Shown here one piece after another: positions 46,561-60,636 of a stretch of 64,000 bases of DNA. The position numbers and the translations under genes were made by a program. This DNA is from Labia minor (lineage: Eukaryota; Arthropoda; Insecta; Dermaptera; Spongiphoridae). The first letter of the stretch is position 1. Every line of letters starts with the position of its first letter. The stretch lies in the NCBI GenBank assembly GCA_963082975.1, contig OY720344.1:91704538-91768537 (forward strand). Reading direction: 5' to 3'. Below the pieces are notes generated by a model. It did not search any database. It had not been told where the DNA came from and saw only the letters and a list, made by a program, of their open reading frames with translations.

Positions 46561-49500
46561 ACCCCTTTTCTATAAACAACCACTTCCGTACACCACCAAC
46601 AACAACAAAACGAAAATTTAATTTCTGTATTCTCAAAATACTCTGGAATGTCTCGCATCATAAAATTAATAGTCAAATCAAAACAATGGTTCGAAATCAT
46701 AACCCATAGAAAAATCCACTTGCTAGCCCCTTGCTGTCCGCAACCACCATGACAAAAGTCTTCTTTCTGTTAGAATGTCTTTAAAAATTATTTTAATTAT
46801 ATTAGTTGATTTCACAATAATTGTACTTACAATAAAAAAATGTTTTTAAATACAAACCACGAATTGATCATAAATGAATATATAAATATGATTATATTGA
46901 TACAAAACCATATTTTGCTGTAGGGTAAGGATGAACTGGTTGTTTATACGACAAAGACTCATTTATTAATTTATTAATTGATTCACTTTCTTTTTTTTCT
47001 TCCTTTTCAAAATCTTTCCCTATTAATAGAAACTCATAAACATTAATTTTCTTACTAGTATTCAATGAATCTAATTATAGTCACAAATGAAAAATTCAAA
47101 TGTAACTCGAACAAAAAAGAAAAAAAATGAAAACGCCCTGCAATGATATTTATGAATTTATTGAACCTTTTTTTATACTTTTATTCATTAAAAAAAATTT
47201 AGCGAGTAGAGTAATCTTATTGTGTTTCCAATTATTTTTTTATAAATAAATAAATGTAAAGAATAAATCTACACAGTTGTAAGTTATAATGAATAATTTA
47301 ATATATAATAAGTCTAATTTAATTTAAAATTTAAAATTAAATTTATTATTTATACATCTTATATATACTTAATAATTAACAATAAAATGTAGAACCCTTA
47401 TCAAATACTAGTTAAAAATTAATATTAATATTAATATTAATTTCAATTCAATAACAACAAATCTTATTTTCTGTTATTTAAATTCTAACAAAATGGGATT
47501 TCAATACCTTTACTTTTAAAAAACTTGAAATTTGTTTCGATTGATAAGTAAAAACTTGTTATTCGTTGAAATTGAAAATTCAATATTTTTTTTTTTTGGG
47601 CAGGCGGTTGATAATATAAAATAGATTTCTATTGTAAAATATTCACAAATATTTACTTTAGAAAAACCAATTAGTTTAATTTTTCTAAAAAAAATTATTT
47701 CGTATATTTATTTAATTTATAGTAATTAACTTTTGTTACTAAATTTTTGTCTCATCTAAATAATTAATAAATTTAACATATCTACTTACATAATTAATTG
47801 ATTAATTAATTAATTAATTAAAAATAATAAAGTGATTAAAAGTTTATTTTTATTTTTTGAAGCATTGGAACAAAAAAAAAAATAAATCTTATACTGATAA
47901 AAGGAAAGCTAAATCCCATTTGGATTAAAAAGAAGAAAAAATTATTGTTATAGGTATGGAGGAGGCTGAAGGGGGAAAGGGGGATTGAAGGAAAAGGCGA
48001 TTGAGTGAATGGAATATATATAGACTAAAGGGGAGAGAGGGAGGAAAAGAATAACAAAAATAAAATTTTGTACTCATTTGGGATTTGAAGCTGCATCTCG
48101 TAGCAGGCAGATTCCGGCATTTTTGATCACAAAACCGCCTGCGTCTCGACTTGCCTTTCCGTCCTCGATTAAAAATTAATCCATCTCATCTCTCCATCTG
48201 ATCTCGGCTCCCCATTTTTAAACACACCAAGCAAGTACGTCTTATGTTTAGAAAAAGAAAAAAAATTTTAAATATATTACGTACATAGCACTCGTAAGGT
48301 AAAATATTTTAAGAAATCATTTTGAGTGACAACGATACAAAGGCTTTTCAATATTGCAAACCTTATATTTAATATCCTTGACGAGGCAAAATATACGAAA
48401 TTTATATATATATATATATATATTTAGAGACGTATATATGTATATATAGTATAAGGTTTAGAGAATCGTTTATCGCAGATTCTTTTATTCTCTTACAAGA
48501 AAGTTAATATATTTTTATACATTTTGACTCTACGTATATTCATGGTAATATAAAAGTCGAGAAATGGATTTTTTACCAAATATAAATAGAACCAAAGCAC
48601 TCTTCATATGGAAACATTTAATTTTGCAAAATAAAGAATAAACAAATTGCTTTTTTTTGTTTTACTATTCCAATATCTATGATATAATTAAATTATTATT
48701 TATACTATTATATGAATTGTTTTATACCAAATTGCATGCAAATTATTTCCCTTCGTTTTCTATATATGTACCACAACTGTTTTTTTTAGATCATAAAATA
48801 GTTTGCTATATGTACTATGTAATGTATTTGCATTTAATACATGCTATTTAAATAAAATTTAAATAATATTATTCAATTTATATAATATAAAGTTGAATTT
48901 AAAGTTTTTGTTAGAAATATAACAATAATATAATAATTTATATAGAAAGGTTAATGGATTTTGGTATAACAATTTTATCTGGATGAGCATATATATAGGG
49001 CTAGTATAGTTAGAAGAGTTACATATGATTGAATATGAATATGAATTCATGTTAAATATTCTCTTTCAACAAATTAAAATGTTTTTTTTTATTAGAATTT
49101 GTAATGTCTGTTTGATGGTAAATGTGAATGGAATTTTACAAAATACCATTTTTTTATTTATTATTAAATTTTTTTATTTTATTTTATTTATTTATTTTTT
49201 TGATTTTTATTATTTTTAAATATTTTATTTGTTAGATGCATTCAATTTATCAATGTGGAAAACATTGTAAAATTAAAATATATAAATATGATGATGCGAT
49301 TATATAATAATATTGTGCTGCTGATGGGTGTTGATGCCCTCGCATCTTAATTAGAACTCCTATTGGTAGTTGGTAGCTCGGTTTGCCTAATATCCCTGCC
49401 AGGCCCTCCATTTCGTTTTATCCAATTGGTCTTAATAGAAAACAGAGACCCTTTACACGGGAAGGGCCCCACGAGGGAATTCAACTCATCTGTCACTTAT

Positions 49501-49948
49501 ATGATTTACACTTCTTCCCAACATGAATACGAAACTGGCACCCAATGGATTATTGAAACATTACCATCGAGCAAACAAATCGACTTTGAATAGTATGTAA
49601 TGAGATTTCAAAATACATTATATTTAAAAATGATTCATCCAATGAAATTTCAGAAACAAATTAATTTGGTTTTATTTTTTTTATTTAATTTATATTTATA
49701 GATACCTATATATATATAAATCTGTTGAATAGAGAATAATGTGTCAATTGTTTTATATATGTTTTGGAAAGGAGGAAAAAAGGAAAATTAGGAAAATAAG
49801 GATGAAAAAGGGAAGGAAAAAAGAAATAAGGAATATTACTAATTGTTTATCAAAACTATAAGCAAGAAATGTTAACTTAAACTGGAGTTTATTCTAATGT
49901 CTGTTGTCAGTTCAGGTTTTTAAAGATTTTGCCTTTCTTGAGAGTGCT
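46561..49948. other. AT-rich non-coding DNA
   Basis: Less AT-rich patches at 48080-48240 and 49320-49590 have no repeat partners or coding motifs; the 76-codon plus frame in the second has no known family. Short AATT repeats lie at 47791-47822, ATTAAT repeats near 47421-47441 and TA runs near 48403-48421. Confidence 0.45.
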
Positions 49949-50529
49949 TTTTTCTCGCCAGAGATAGTATTGCGATCAAGAAAATTTTCGATGTTGAGAT
50001 TTTGATGTTTTTATACGTTTTGAAGGTTCCTGAATCATTTTCACTAAGGTTGAGAAAAATGTCTGTGTGTGTGTGTATGTGTGTATGTATGTAGAGAAGA
50101 TTACTGAAATATAATGAAATTTGGTACATGGACATTATTCAAAATTCGTAGTTTTCTATCGATTTTTGAAAAATGTAGCTCAACCAGAAGAGGGTCATTA
50201 CCTACAATGTTTTGATTTTTTTTCCTATAAAGTGAGCGTAAAAATAAAGATATATGTTTGATAATGTTTCACATTATTAAAAATTGTATATAACTGCTAT
50301 ATATACAATTTCAGCTTGATTGAATCGCTGAAAGTACCGGAATTAATTTTTTAACACTGCAAATTTCACGCGCCAACACGTGACGTGGTGCCATCAACAA
50401 AGAACCAAACATGCGCTGGTTTAATAAATATTATTTATAACTTATAATTAATTAAATTTAATTTAAATATAATATATTATGTTATTTAATCCAATTCAAA
50501 TGCGAGATAGTCGAGAGGAGACACTCCAG
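49949..50529 (+). mobile_element. Repeat family A, copy 5
   Basis: Closest to copy 2: both have the CTCGCCAGAGATAGTATTG junction, where about 100 bases of the long form are missing, and the same ACACGTGACGTGGTGCC block. Complete to the 3' hairpin and ACTCCAG. Confidence 0.8.
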
Positions 50530-50658
50530 CTAATTTGGGATAAGTATTATTATTGTAAAGAAGACTGGTATTTTTAATTTATTTGTTTGTATTCTTATAT
50601 CAGTCAGAATGAAGTGAGTTAAATGAATAAATATTATTTGAAGGATTTTTGAAACCAT

Positions 50659-51055
50659 TAGATTTTTATTGAATTTTCTGCTTATTTAAATCTGTATATC
50701 ATACATCGAAATAAGATTCAGGATCATATCGTCGGTCTTTATAGTAAAAATAAATTTTTGCTGGGACATTCCTTATACCTAATTATACTTTAATTTTTTT
50801 TTACTTAGTAGATTGTATTGCGATCACGAAAATTTTGATGTTTTTATACGTTTTGAAGGTTCCTGAGTCACTTTCACTAAGGTTGAGAAAATCTGTTTTT
50901 GTAGACAAGATTAAGCAAAAACGGTTTGAGCTAGAATAATGAAATTTGGTACACGGGCATTATTCAAAATTCGTAGTTTTCTATCAACTTTTGAGAAATG
51001 TACCTCATCCGGAAGAGGGTCATTATCTACCACGTTTTCATTTTTTCCTCTAAAC
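50659..51055 (+). mobile_element. Repeat family A, copy 6, 3'-truncated long form
   Basis: Contains the extra 5' segment of copy 1 (AAGATTCAGGATCAT...GGGACATTCCTTA) and the core block, then stops within CCTCTAAAC at 51055, where a hAT-like end begins. The microsatellite is almost absent. Confidence 0.7.
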
Positions 51056-51360
51056 CAGAGGTTCTTAATCTTATGTACTCTGCGGACCCCCACTTGAAAA
51101 AACATAACATGGTTATTTGATCAGATCTAAAATTATTTCAATAGTCTTCTTTAAAACATTTAAAGTTCTCATCTGAATAATTTAAAATACATCAAAACTA
51201 AAGAAATAAGATAATATTTGTCTTAAATTGAGATTGAAATGCATCAATAAAGAATGGTTAATTTAATTGAACTATAGTTTGAATGATCATATTTTTTTTT
51301 ATGTGCCTTTTAAAAATGAAAAATTATTTTCATTTAGGGGTTAGAAATCGCTGTTGGTTG
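51056..51360 (+). mobile_element. Possible hAT-type fragment
   Basis: Starts CAGAGGTTCTTAATCTT with TGCGGACCCCC, in the style of hAT MITE ends, exactly where family A copy 6 is cut. No clear right end or matching 8-bp duplication was found; GGGGTTAGAAATCGCTG near 51339-51355 is only a weak candidate. Confidence 0.3.
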
Positions 51361-52004
51361 GCTTTAAGCCAAATTGATGCCTTGTAGAAATATTTCAAGG
51401 CTTGTGTGTTATTTCATTGATTTATTGGATTGAGTTGAATGTTAACACAGTTGCTAGATATGTTGCTTGTATTTCTCTGATATATTACATTCATAAGATT
51501 TTAATTATAAAACAATAACTAATCCTCAAGTCAAACATTCCAAAAGATGAATAAATCTTTTAATAAAACAATGTTATTATTACTATTATAAAAAAGATTA
51601 ATATATCATGGAAATTTATTATTTTTATTTTTCAGCTGCTATAATTAGTAATATATCTTTCCATAATATTCCATTAAAATTAAATTGATTCCATCATTAA
51701 AGGAGCTGAGCATTCATGATGATGTGACAATAATTATATAAGATAATTTCACTTATATTTTAATATTAACTTTTTTTTAATTACATGATTTTTTCCTTAA
51801 ATGTTTAACAGAATTTGAGGAAAATTATTTTTATCATTGCTTGTTTCTTTTACTTCACTAAAGTGTTGTCCAGAACAGAAAAATGATGCATATATGTAAG
51901 ATACATGATGATGAGAAAAAATATCAAATTTTTTAAATATTAATTTTTTTAAAATTAAATTAAAATATTTTATACTGTCCAAAATAATAACTTAATAGTT
52001 ATAG
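51361..52004. other. AT-rich non-coding DNA, nothing recognised
   Basis: No repeats shared with the rest of the window and no coding motifs. Confidence 0.5.
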
Positions 52005-52012
52005 TTCTAAAG
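52005..52012. repeat. hAT target-site duplication, left
   Basis: TTCTAAAG here and TTCTAAAC at 52296-52303 (seven of eight bases). Confidence 0.6.
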
Positions 52013-52295
52013 CATAGGTTTCCAAACTTTTTTGTGTCATAGACCTCTTGCCATGTTTTTCGGTTTTGGGTAGACCCCCTAAATTGATTATTTGTAAATA
52101 AATTTTACATTTTTTTTAAAGCCTTCTCGAATTGATTTATAAGTTAGTATAATGTAAATAATTAGGCTTGAGATCCACTAACGTAGACCCCCATTTTAAT
52201 TTCATGGACCCCTAAATTTTTTATTCGCTGCCGTAGACCCCTTGTAGATTGCCATAGACCCCTGGGGGACGACATAGACCACATTGGGAACTTCT
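52013..52295 (+). mobile_element. hAT-type MITE
   Basis: 283 bp with CATAGGTTTCCAAACTT at the left end and GGGAACTTCT at the right, a degenerate inverted pair. It contains repeated TAGACCCC-type units. Ends, spacing and 8-bp duplication fit hAT. Non-coding. Confidence 0.65.
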
Positions 52296-52303
52296 TTCTA
52301 AAC

Positions 52304-55300
52304 CGTCGAATTCTATTAAGTGTGAATTTTGGCTAAAATAAACAAAGATCCCCAAAACTATTGAAATTAAAAAAAGAAATAAAATAAAATATTATACTGA
52401 TTTCAAAAGTTCCTTCAAATACCCTAAAACTCTATCCAATTTCTATTCTATAAAAATTATTTAATATTATTATTATCTCATCAAAATTATCTTTTTTAAT
52501 TAAGTAGATTAAAGTTAAAATATATAAAACTATTATATTATATAATTATTGTAATAATAAACTAAAGATGAATAATGTTTGTTTTCATTTAAACTATGCT
52601 AAGATATTTTTAAAATAGTTACATATATGGTACAATCTAATTATGACATTAAAAATGAATAAAAGCAAATACTCTGGTAACCTCTTTGCTTATATTTAAT
52701 AAATATTTTTAAGTATTATTAAAAGTTTTCTGTTAACTTTGATATTAAAATCAATAATTCTTTTATGGTTCTTGAATATTTTATTATTTATTATTATTAC
52801 CGTAAATTACAGTATTTTGATAGTCTCATATACTCGATTACTCTATTAAAAAAAATTTTTGTTTCTAGGAAAACAGGTTATTTTCTTTTTTCTTAAACTT
52901 AAATAAAAAATCACCACGATCTTAATTGATACAAAGTATATAATGTCAAATTTCGATTTATAATCCTATTTAATATTTCCTTATTCATCGTGAAAATATG
53001 ATATTAATTGAGAAAAATGGATTATGACAACTGAAATAACATTATAAGAGAAATGGATTGATATAAACTCCAAATTTGATGTATTCTACTAGAAGGCCTA
53101 AATATAAAGTTGATAAATTACTTATGGCAAAGTTGATGATCATAAAATCGGCTATTGATATCTAAAAGAGATATTGAATAAACAATAAATAAATCGATAA
53201 TGAAAATATATATTAATATTTTCTTATATCTTGATTCATATCAAATTTATCGTCTTAAAATGTAACAAAAATAATTTTAAATATAATTTGAAAAATGTTA
53301 AATAAAAACAGATTAAATTACAAAACTTAAAGCTTAAACTAAATAAATAAAAAAAAATTAATGAATAACGAATTCTTTATTCTTTTTTGACATATATATA
53401 CATTAGAAAATAATTTTTCAGATTTTTTTTTCTATGTAGATAAATTAATTCATATTAATTATTTTTTAATATGTTTAATAATTTTTATAAGGATTACTTT
53501 ATTCCTACACCAGCGAATTTGAGATCGAAAGCCAATAAAATTGAAAAAAATAAATATTAAATTTTTTATTTTCACTAACTTTAAGTAATTTTACTAGTTT
53601 ATTTATCAATTAATTTGAAATAAGTAATAAGAATATATTAACTTTTAATTTAATGGAATATTTTCTACCAAACTCACTTCTCTGTTAGGTTGGTTGCCTA
53701 TAAATAAGGTCTCAATATTATATTATAAAGTTAAGATATTAAATAAATTTTATTCGAATGAAAATATATTTTTTTAAAGAACATATTTTTATGGTATATA
53801 AGTAGATACTACAAAAGTCTTAGAGTATTACAAGTATTTTTTTTATTTTAATGTCAACCAATGATGATGATATATAAAGTGATTATTAATAAAAATTTCC
53901 AGCAGATAAGAAAACAAACTTGAATTTACTATTCATATGGTTAGGTTTTTTTTTTTTTTTTTTGCTTTTTTTCAGTCACGATCGTTATTTTTCTATTTTT
54001 GCGACCACCCTCTTCTATCCTCTCCTCCCCAGAAATGCTTATTTACGGATTAGATGCACTTGAAACAAACAGAACATCCAAGTGAATCGATAATCAATCT
54101 AAATAAAATGAAAAAAATATACCGTCCTCAGCTGAGAACAAAGAATAATTAATATGATTTATTATAAATTTCATTCGAAAATTAATTCATTATTAAATCA
54201 AAAATTAGAAACAATATCAACCTAGTAATTAGATGATTTTTTAAAAATTACAATGTTAGTTTAGTTTGTCATTTTATCGCAAGAGCTCATTTCATTTTTA
54301 ATTTATTATTCAAATTAAATGAAAATATATAATAGTAGAATTTTTATAAATATTTATAATTATTGATTATACGATAATTAATAAAACTTATATAAATGAC
54401 TGTTTTATTTTTTTTTATATAAAATTAATTATTTAATTAATTCTCTTGGTTTGTCATCATTACATTTTAAATAAAATTATTTATATTCTAGTAATATTTT
54501 AAAATAAATTTGAGGTTTTAATTGATCAGAATTTTTAATGTTTCTGACTAATAGACAATAATAATAATATAAAAATAATATCAATAGAATAAAAAAAATA
54601 TAACATAATAGTAATAAATAAATTAATTTATTCAGTTTTTTTATATTTAATATTTCAAAAAATTAATAAAATTCTTATTTTTTCTTAGTTAATTTAAATA
54701 ATTTAGTTATCTTTCTTATATAAGATTAATACAGTAATAATATTATAATCATTTTATTTTAATTTTAATTTTTATCATTTAAAAAGATTAATACAACAAA
54801 AATATATAAATATACTATTGATAAAAATTGAAGAAAAAAAATAATTACTTTTACAATTTTAAGTTTTATTTATATAATTTAAAGTTCATCATTATTTTGT
54901 TCATTTTTTTTTTTAAATTCAGTGATTTAATAATTTGATTTTAATTAAGACTTTCTATTTATTTTAATATTTATCTCCCCTTATTAAATTCATATAAAAA
55001 TTCTATTCACTTTATTGTACCTACTATATCATTACAAGGTAATAATTTTGTTAAATAAAACAATTTAATTGGTGATAAAAACTAAATGCTGATTATTTCA
55101 CTATTTGTAACTGATTGTGAGTCATATTACCCTTAATTTTAGAGAGGAACATATATATATTCCTTACATTTACTAGTCGCGGACCTTATAAATGGTAAGT
55201 AGGTACTTATAAAATTCTAAGGTCAATTCTTTTGTCCTCAGTCAGTAAAATATAGGCCATAATCAGCAGACGGGCACGCAAGTGCAATAAAATAATAAAT

Positions 55301-58300
55301 AAAACTAATTCAGTGGAAGGCGTTCGTTAAGCCCCAAATAGTGCACCTGCCGCCATCTTGATTTATGTTTGGCTGTTGCGGGTGCCGTTGATATACAGAG
55401 GTCCCTTTGGGGAGGCTGGATTACCTTGGAGAAGAAATTTACACCATCTCATCGAGTCGGTGACTTCTTACTTGTGAAAATGTGGAATTATCTAGGATTT
55501 CGATGATAATACCTGGAATATATCAACAAGAAGAGAGTGGAAGACAAGTCATACTAGTTTCTTCTAGTATCTATTATTTCAACCGTCTCATATTAGATTT
55601 TCTTTTCTTATATGGATTGAGACATTTTTAGAAAAAATTGAAATTTTCTCATAACTATTATAATTTTAATGATTAATATTATCTAGATATCAGGTTTTAA
55701 TAAGTGTGGAATAGACGATTCAGAGATCGGAAATTCATTTCAAGTATTTTGAATTTTTGATAATTTTTTTTTCAAGAATAATTAAAAAAAATATTTATAA
55801 TTATTAATAATTTTATTTTTTAAATTTCATTATTAAAATATCAAAAAAATAAGGTATTACTATTTAAAACTTAGAATGGTAGTATCACATTTTTTTCTTT
55901 ACTTAGTGAAAGATTATACAAAATAATGAATTTTAAACTAAGAAAAAAATAAATAATGATAATAGATGCTTGGATGTATTCCGATCATTTGTGACAGAGC
56001 AGGATCGCCAGAAATTTCTAAAAATGTTTGAGGGGCTTTTCAGCAGCAGATTTCCTCAAATCAAACAATAAAAGTAATCAATGTCTAGAATCCAATTATG
56101 AGCGTTCCATGATTAGCGCCTATATACACTGAATAACTCAATAATAGTAAATGGAAACAGTTATTTTATGTAGAGAAATGTCAAAACTATCAAATTTAAT
56201 AGTTAGGTTAGTTTGTTTGCATTGACACTTTGCATCGTAACCAATAGATGTCGTAGATCAAAATGCAAGTACCTATTAATATTAATAATAAATAATAATT
56301 AATAAAAATATGCTGCAACCATTAGATAAAAAAATCCTCCTCCCTCCCCCTCGCTCCTGTGGGGTAAATTTATTTCATTTGTCATTTTTAATAATTAAAA
56401 TTGAATAAATAATATGAATATTGTTTATCATTTTTGATGTTGTTTTAGTGTTGTTATAGTTTAAGAATTGCTTGTTCGGACTACCTAATGAAAAAAGTAT
56501 TATATATATACTCCGTTTTTTATATGTGATAATATATTGATATTTTATTCAATAATATCTTATTATTTATAATAATTATTATTATTAGTTTTATTTTTAG
56601 ATAAATGCTTTAAAAAATACTACAAGATCTTATTTTATAAATACTAAAATCTTGGTACTACTCTGCAGTCTTTAATCATTGTTTTTTTAAATATGTTTTA
56701 AGTATTGGCTTATTTTTGCTCTTCCGCTGTCTACATCCTGAACTTAAATACATTAGTTACCGAGTTTTGAGATATGTAGTATGCTTAGGTAATATTCTAA
56801 TTTAAAAGAACATTTTTATTAAATAATAATACTTAAAAAGTAATTATTAAAAATTAAGATGGCCTACATTATTTTTACTCATATTAATTTTATCCCTAAA
56901 ATATTTATTTAAAAATAAATAAGATTTTAATATATAAATCGAAAAAAGCAAGGATTCGATTTTGCACTCGCATTTTTGATTATACGTGTATGTATGTATG
57001 TATAAGAACCAGGCGGAGTGTTGAATAACAATTAGGAGAAGAAACGTGAATTTATAACTTTATGATTTATGTGCTGTCGGCATTTTCTTCTCATCTCCAA
57101 ACAGCATTAGGTCTTTATCTTAATTAAGAATGGCAGCCAATAGCACTCAGGCAATATTCAACTAGGTCATAAATGAAATTACGCCAGAGAACATACTTTT
57201 AATAACTCTAGAGGAAGAGTACTAACGTATACACTTGGAAATTTATGTTTCGGATATTACTTACTTAAGATGTAAAGAAATAAGAACAATTTTTTTTTTC
57301 TTTTTCATTCCAATTTGTCAAGTTTTAATCATTCTGGGTTGTAATATAAACAGTAATCATAAAAATTTACCTGCCGTGCCTGCTGGAGAAATTAAATAGG
57401 TAATTCATAAATTTTAAAAGGTTTATGATCATTGAATAAGAAGTTGTAGGTCTAAATATATTTTAATTTTATTTAATATATTAAAATATTTATTTCCTAT
57501 TAAAACTATATAAATATATTATAGATAAATTAAATAAATATAATTTTTAAAATATTAAATTACTTTTAAATCTTGAGTTAAAACATTTAACTTGCATAGA
57601 GTTGAACATTATAACATGTGAAAAAATAACATCATACTAACTAAAATTTGATATTTTGTGGTGTGTGTGATTTAGGGGGGAGGTAGGGATATGGTCATTA
57701 TAAAAGTTGAACGGAAAATTAATAACTTTCTCTTCTAAAACAATAGTATTACAGTTTATTGACAATTCACTGTCTATCCTCAATCTAAAAATAATATTTT
57801 TATTATATTTAACATCATATATATAAAATGGCATACACAATAAAAGTTTTAATTGAAAACCATTACATATTTTATTGTCAAAAATATAAAAATTTAATGG
57901 ACTACATTTTCAAAAGCAATTTGAACTTGTTTCTTGGCTGACCATTATTAGATAAACATGCTTTAGAAATATTTGTTGAATATAAAAACTCGAGGTTAAA
58001 ATAGTATTAATTGATGAATAAAATTAGGCAATGTTGAACATTGTTTCTTTAATAATAAATTTAAACTTAAAAGTAATAATTGATAAAATAAAATGATCAT
58101 GAGTAATAATAATTGTTTTAAATATATATTTTAAATTCATGTGTTACATAAAGTCAAAAAACAAAAAATAATAAAAAATTGTATTTAAAATGAATAAAAA
58201 TAGAAAAAACAAAGAAAAAAATCAATCCGAAATATTAAAAAATTTAAATATGTAGAATTTAGGCTCTAAATAACTCACATATTTTTTTTTATTATTATTA

Positions 58301-58437
58301 TTTTAAAAAAAACTAGTTGATTTATAAAAAAAAAAATTATTAAGTATACTATAAAAATCATCTTGAAGCGTGTTTGTACATAAGTTGTAATTTTGAAAAG
58401 GGAATTTTACTTACTTAAAAAATAATCATTTATATCT
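52304..58437. other. Long AT-rich non-coding stretch
   Basis: About 6 kb with no supported gene. It includes a T run at about 53948-53963 and less AT-rich patches at 55255-55450, 55980-56060 and 57060-57190 that do not recur here and show no transposon ends. Such islands could be regulatory, but nothing in the sequence proves it. Confidence 0.5.
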
Positions 58438-58439
58438 AT

Positions 58440-58972
58440 CTATCTTTCTCTGTGGCTCTTCCGAGCTCGAAAGTTCTTGGCCGCAGCAACCACACTTCTC
58501 CAAGTATCCAGCCACAACCCTCTCCCATCTCTCTCACCTCCCTTCCTACTAAGTGTCCTTGGTCTTCCAAATGGGCGTTTCACACCCCAATATATTTTTC
58601 GCCATTCTTTCCTCTCCCATTCTAGTCACAAGCTTTGCCCACCTTAGCTTTCTCGATTTTATAATCCTAATTATATATGGAGATGCATAGAGGTCATGCA
58701 ATTCCTCGTTATGCAATCTTCGCCATTCCCCGGTGACCTCATCTTTCTTTGGCCCACAAATGCTTCGCAGAATCCTATTCTCAAATACTCTAAATCTATT
58801 CTCGTCACCTAAGGTCATATACCATGCCTCATACCCATACCGGTAAAATAATTGTTTTATATATTTTAATTTCTATCCCCTTTGATAATAATTTTGACGA
58901 GATAAGCCCTTTACTGCATGATAACAGGCGCTTCCCGATTGTAACCTCGCTTTAAACTCTTCTCGAAATCAT
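58440..58972 (-). pseudogene. Non-LTR retrotransposon relic, RT C-terminal tail
   Basis: Same family as 2510-3100, on the minus strand. The open part reads MTLGDENRFRVFENRILRS, CGPKKDEVTGEWRRL, NEELHDLYASP, IIKSRKLRW and RMGEERMAKNIL, then frameshifts (58549-58590). Downstream remnants encode the AAAKNFR end, followed by GAGCCACAGAGA and a GATA-type tail (to about 58440). The conserved GHVARM motif has changed. The 5' truncation lies near 58970. It preserves the NEELHDLY block that is missing from the copy at 2510. Confidence 0.82.
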
Positions 58973-60118
58973 TTATACACATATATAATTATCAAATTTT
59001 TTGAAAATTAAATTATAATTTAAAATTGAATTGAATATTAATTTGATATACATATATACATAATAATAATAAATATAAATATAAATTATATAATTTAAAT
59101 TTTTCATTGCCATCTTAAGACTGATGATGTCACATAAGACATACAGAGTAGTTGAAATATATTTAATGATTTTTATTGTCAATTGATTTAAATTTATAAT
59201 TATTATTTCTAAATTAATTATAATAAATATTATTATATAAATAGAAATAGATTTGAATATATTGTATATATTAATAAAATTGGTTCTCTTTAACACATAT
59301 TAAATCAAAATAGAGTAAATTTTATAATAAAAATAAATATCCATTTCAATTAACAATGTATCAATCCGGAATAACATACATTTGACTATCAAAGTACTTA
59401 CATAGAAAATTTATATGTATATGTATATTATAATTGGATTGCATCAAAAGGGAGTTCAATAGAATAAACCAGCCATTAGAAATCTAAATAATATGCAAAC
59501 AATTATTATTCCTAGTACAATTTTCAATAAGGCTAGGAAGAAAAAAAAATATTGAAATAAGAGAGAAAAGTAATTGTTTTCATTTCATTTTTTTTAAGCA
59601 TCTCATGAATATCTAATTTAGAGTTGTTTATATATATATAGTATATATAATTCCGCCTTACGTACGGTTTCTTAGCGAGTTCGGAAAACTTTCCGCCCCG
59701 CTTGTTGAGTTAGATTATCTAACTTCTATTTAAATAAATAAACCAAGTAAATTTCTATTTTTTTTTACATTTTATTTTAAAACAAAAAAAAATATACTTT
59801 TTCGAGATCAGATGTTTTTAATCATTTTTTTGTTTTATACGAACTTGTTTTTGAAAAGATTCATTATTTCCTGTTATTTATATAATAATAAAATTAAATA
59901 AAATATAAATTATCCTTCTCTCTGGATTTTATTTATTATCTTTTATTATAATTTGTATTTGTTTTTTCTTTTTCGTTTTTTATTTTTGTTTTTATATATG
60001 TTTTTATTTGTTTTACAAATCGGAATGTGGGAGTAGTATGAATGAAGTAAACAAATGAAAATTATTTTAATTTCTATAATTTTTACTTTTAATTTCATAT
60101 ATATAAATATTATATAAC
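58973..60118. other. AT-rich non-coding DNA, nothing recognised
   Basis: AT-rich. A short GC-containing patch at 59650-59715 is unexplained. The 107-codon minus frame is isoleucine- and asparagine-rich low complexity. Confidence 0.5.
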
Positions 60119-60388
60119 GCTCAACCCTTTAAAAAATATTGATATACAATTATTAAATGTATAGGATCTGAAAAAATGAAATTTATTTATTTTCTCATGA
60201 AGATGTTCTCGGAGCGACTAAGCAAATTCATGTTGAGCTGGGACATATATTTAAAACCTCGCTACCCCCTCTTAGAAGCCTACGATTGGCAATAATAAGC
60301 GAGCCATCTATTGGGTCTTCGTTCAGTGCCTAACACGCGATTGGTCGTCGAGAGCCCCCACCACTCTGCTTAGACGTCACCAGCAGAG

Positions 60389-60397
60389 TATAAAAGG
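60389..60397 (+). promoter_or_regulatory. TATA box TATAAAAGG
   Basis: A near-ideal TATA box within the probable solo LTR, followed about 30-60 bases downstream by several CAGTTG initiator-like motifs (60425-60455). Confidence 0.6.
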
Positions 60398-60553
60398 CCG
60401 TGAAGCAGGCTAGCCGGGGCAGTAGCAGTTGGGCAGTTGGCAGTTGGAGCAGTTGTCCGTTGTGATTCAAGACGTTAAGAAGAACATATCCAAAGAACGA
60501 AGAACCGAAGATTTCCAAGACGTTTATTTTTTTCTGTGTATATATTTCTAAAC

Positions 60554-60636
60554 AAAAATGATATATTTTTTGCTACACTTTTCAATAAAAACGATATATT
60601 TTTTGCTACACTTTTCAACAAAAACGATATTTTTTA
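60554..60636 (+). repeat. 33-bp tandem repeat with poly(A) signal
   Basis: Two and a half units of AAAAAYGATATATTTTTTGC...TTTTCAAY at 60554-60586, 60587-60619 and 60620-60636. AATAAA spans the first junction (60584-60589). Confidence 0.85.

Noticed and set aside
55195-55241. Tiny intron with GTAAGT donor and CCTCAG acceptor
   Set aside because: Only 47 bases, shorter than usual insect introns, and neither flank gives a recognisable coding exon.
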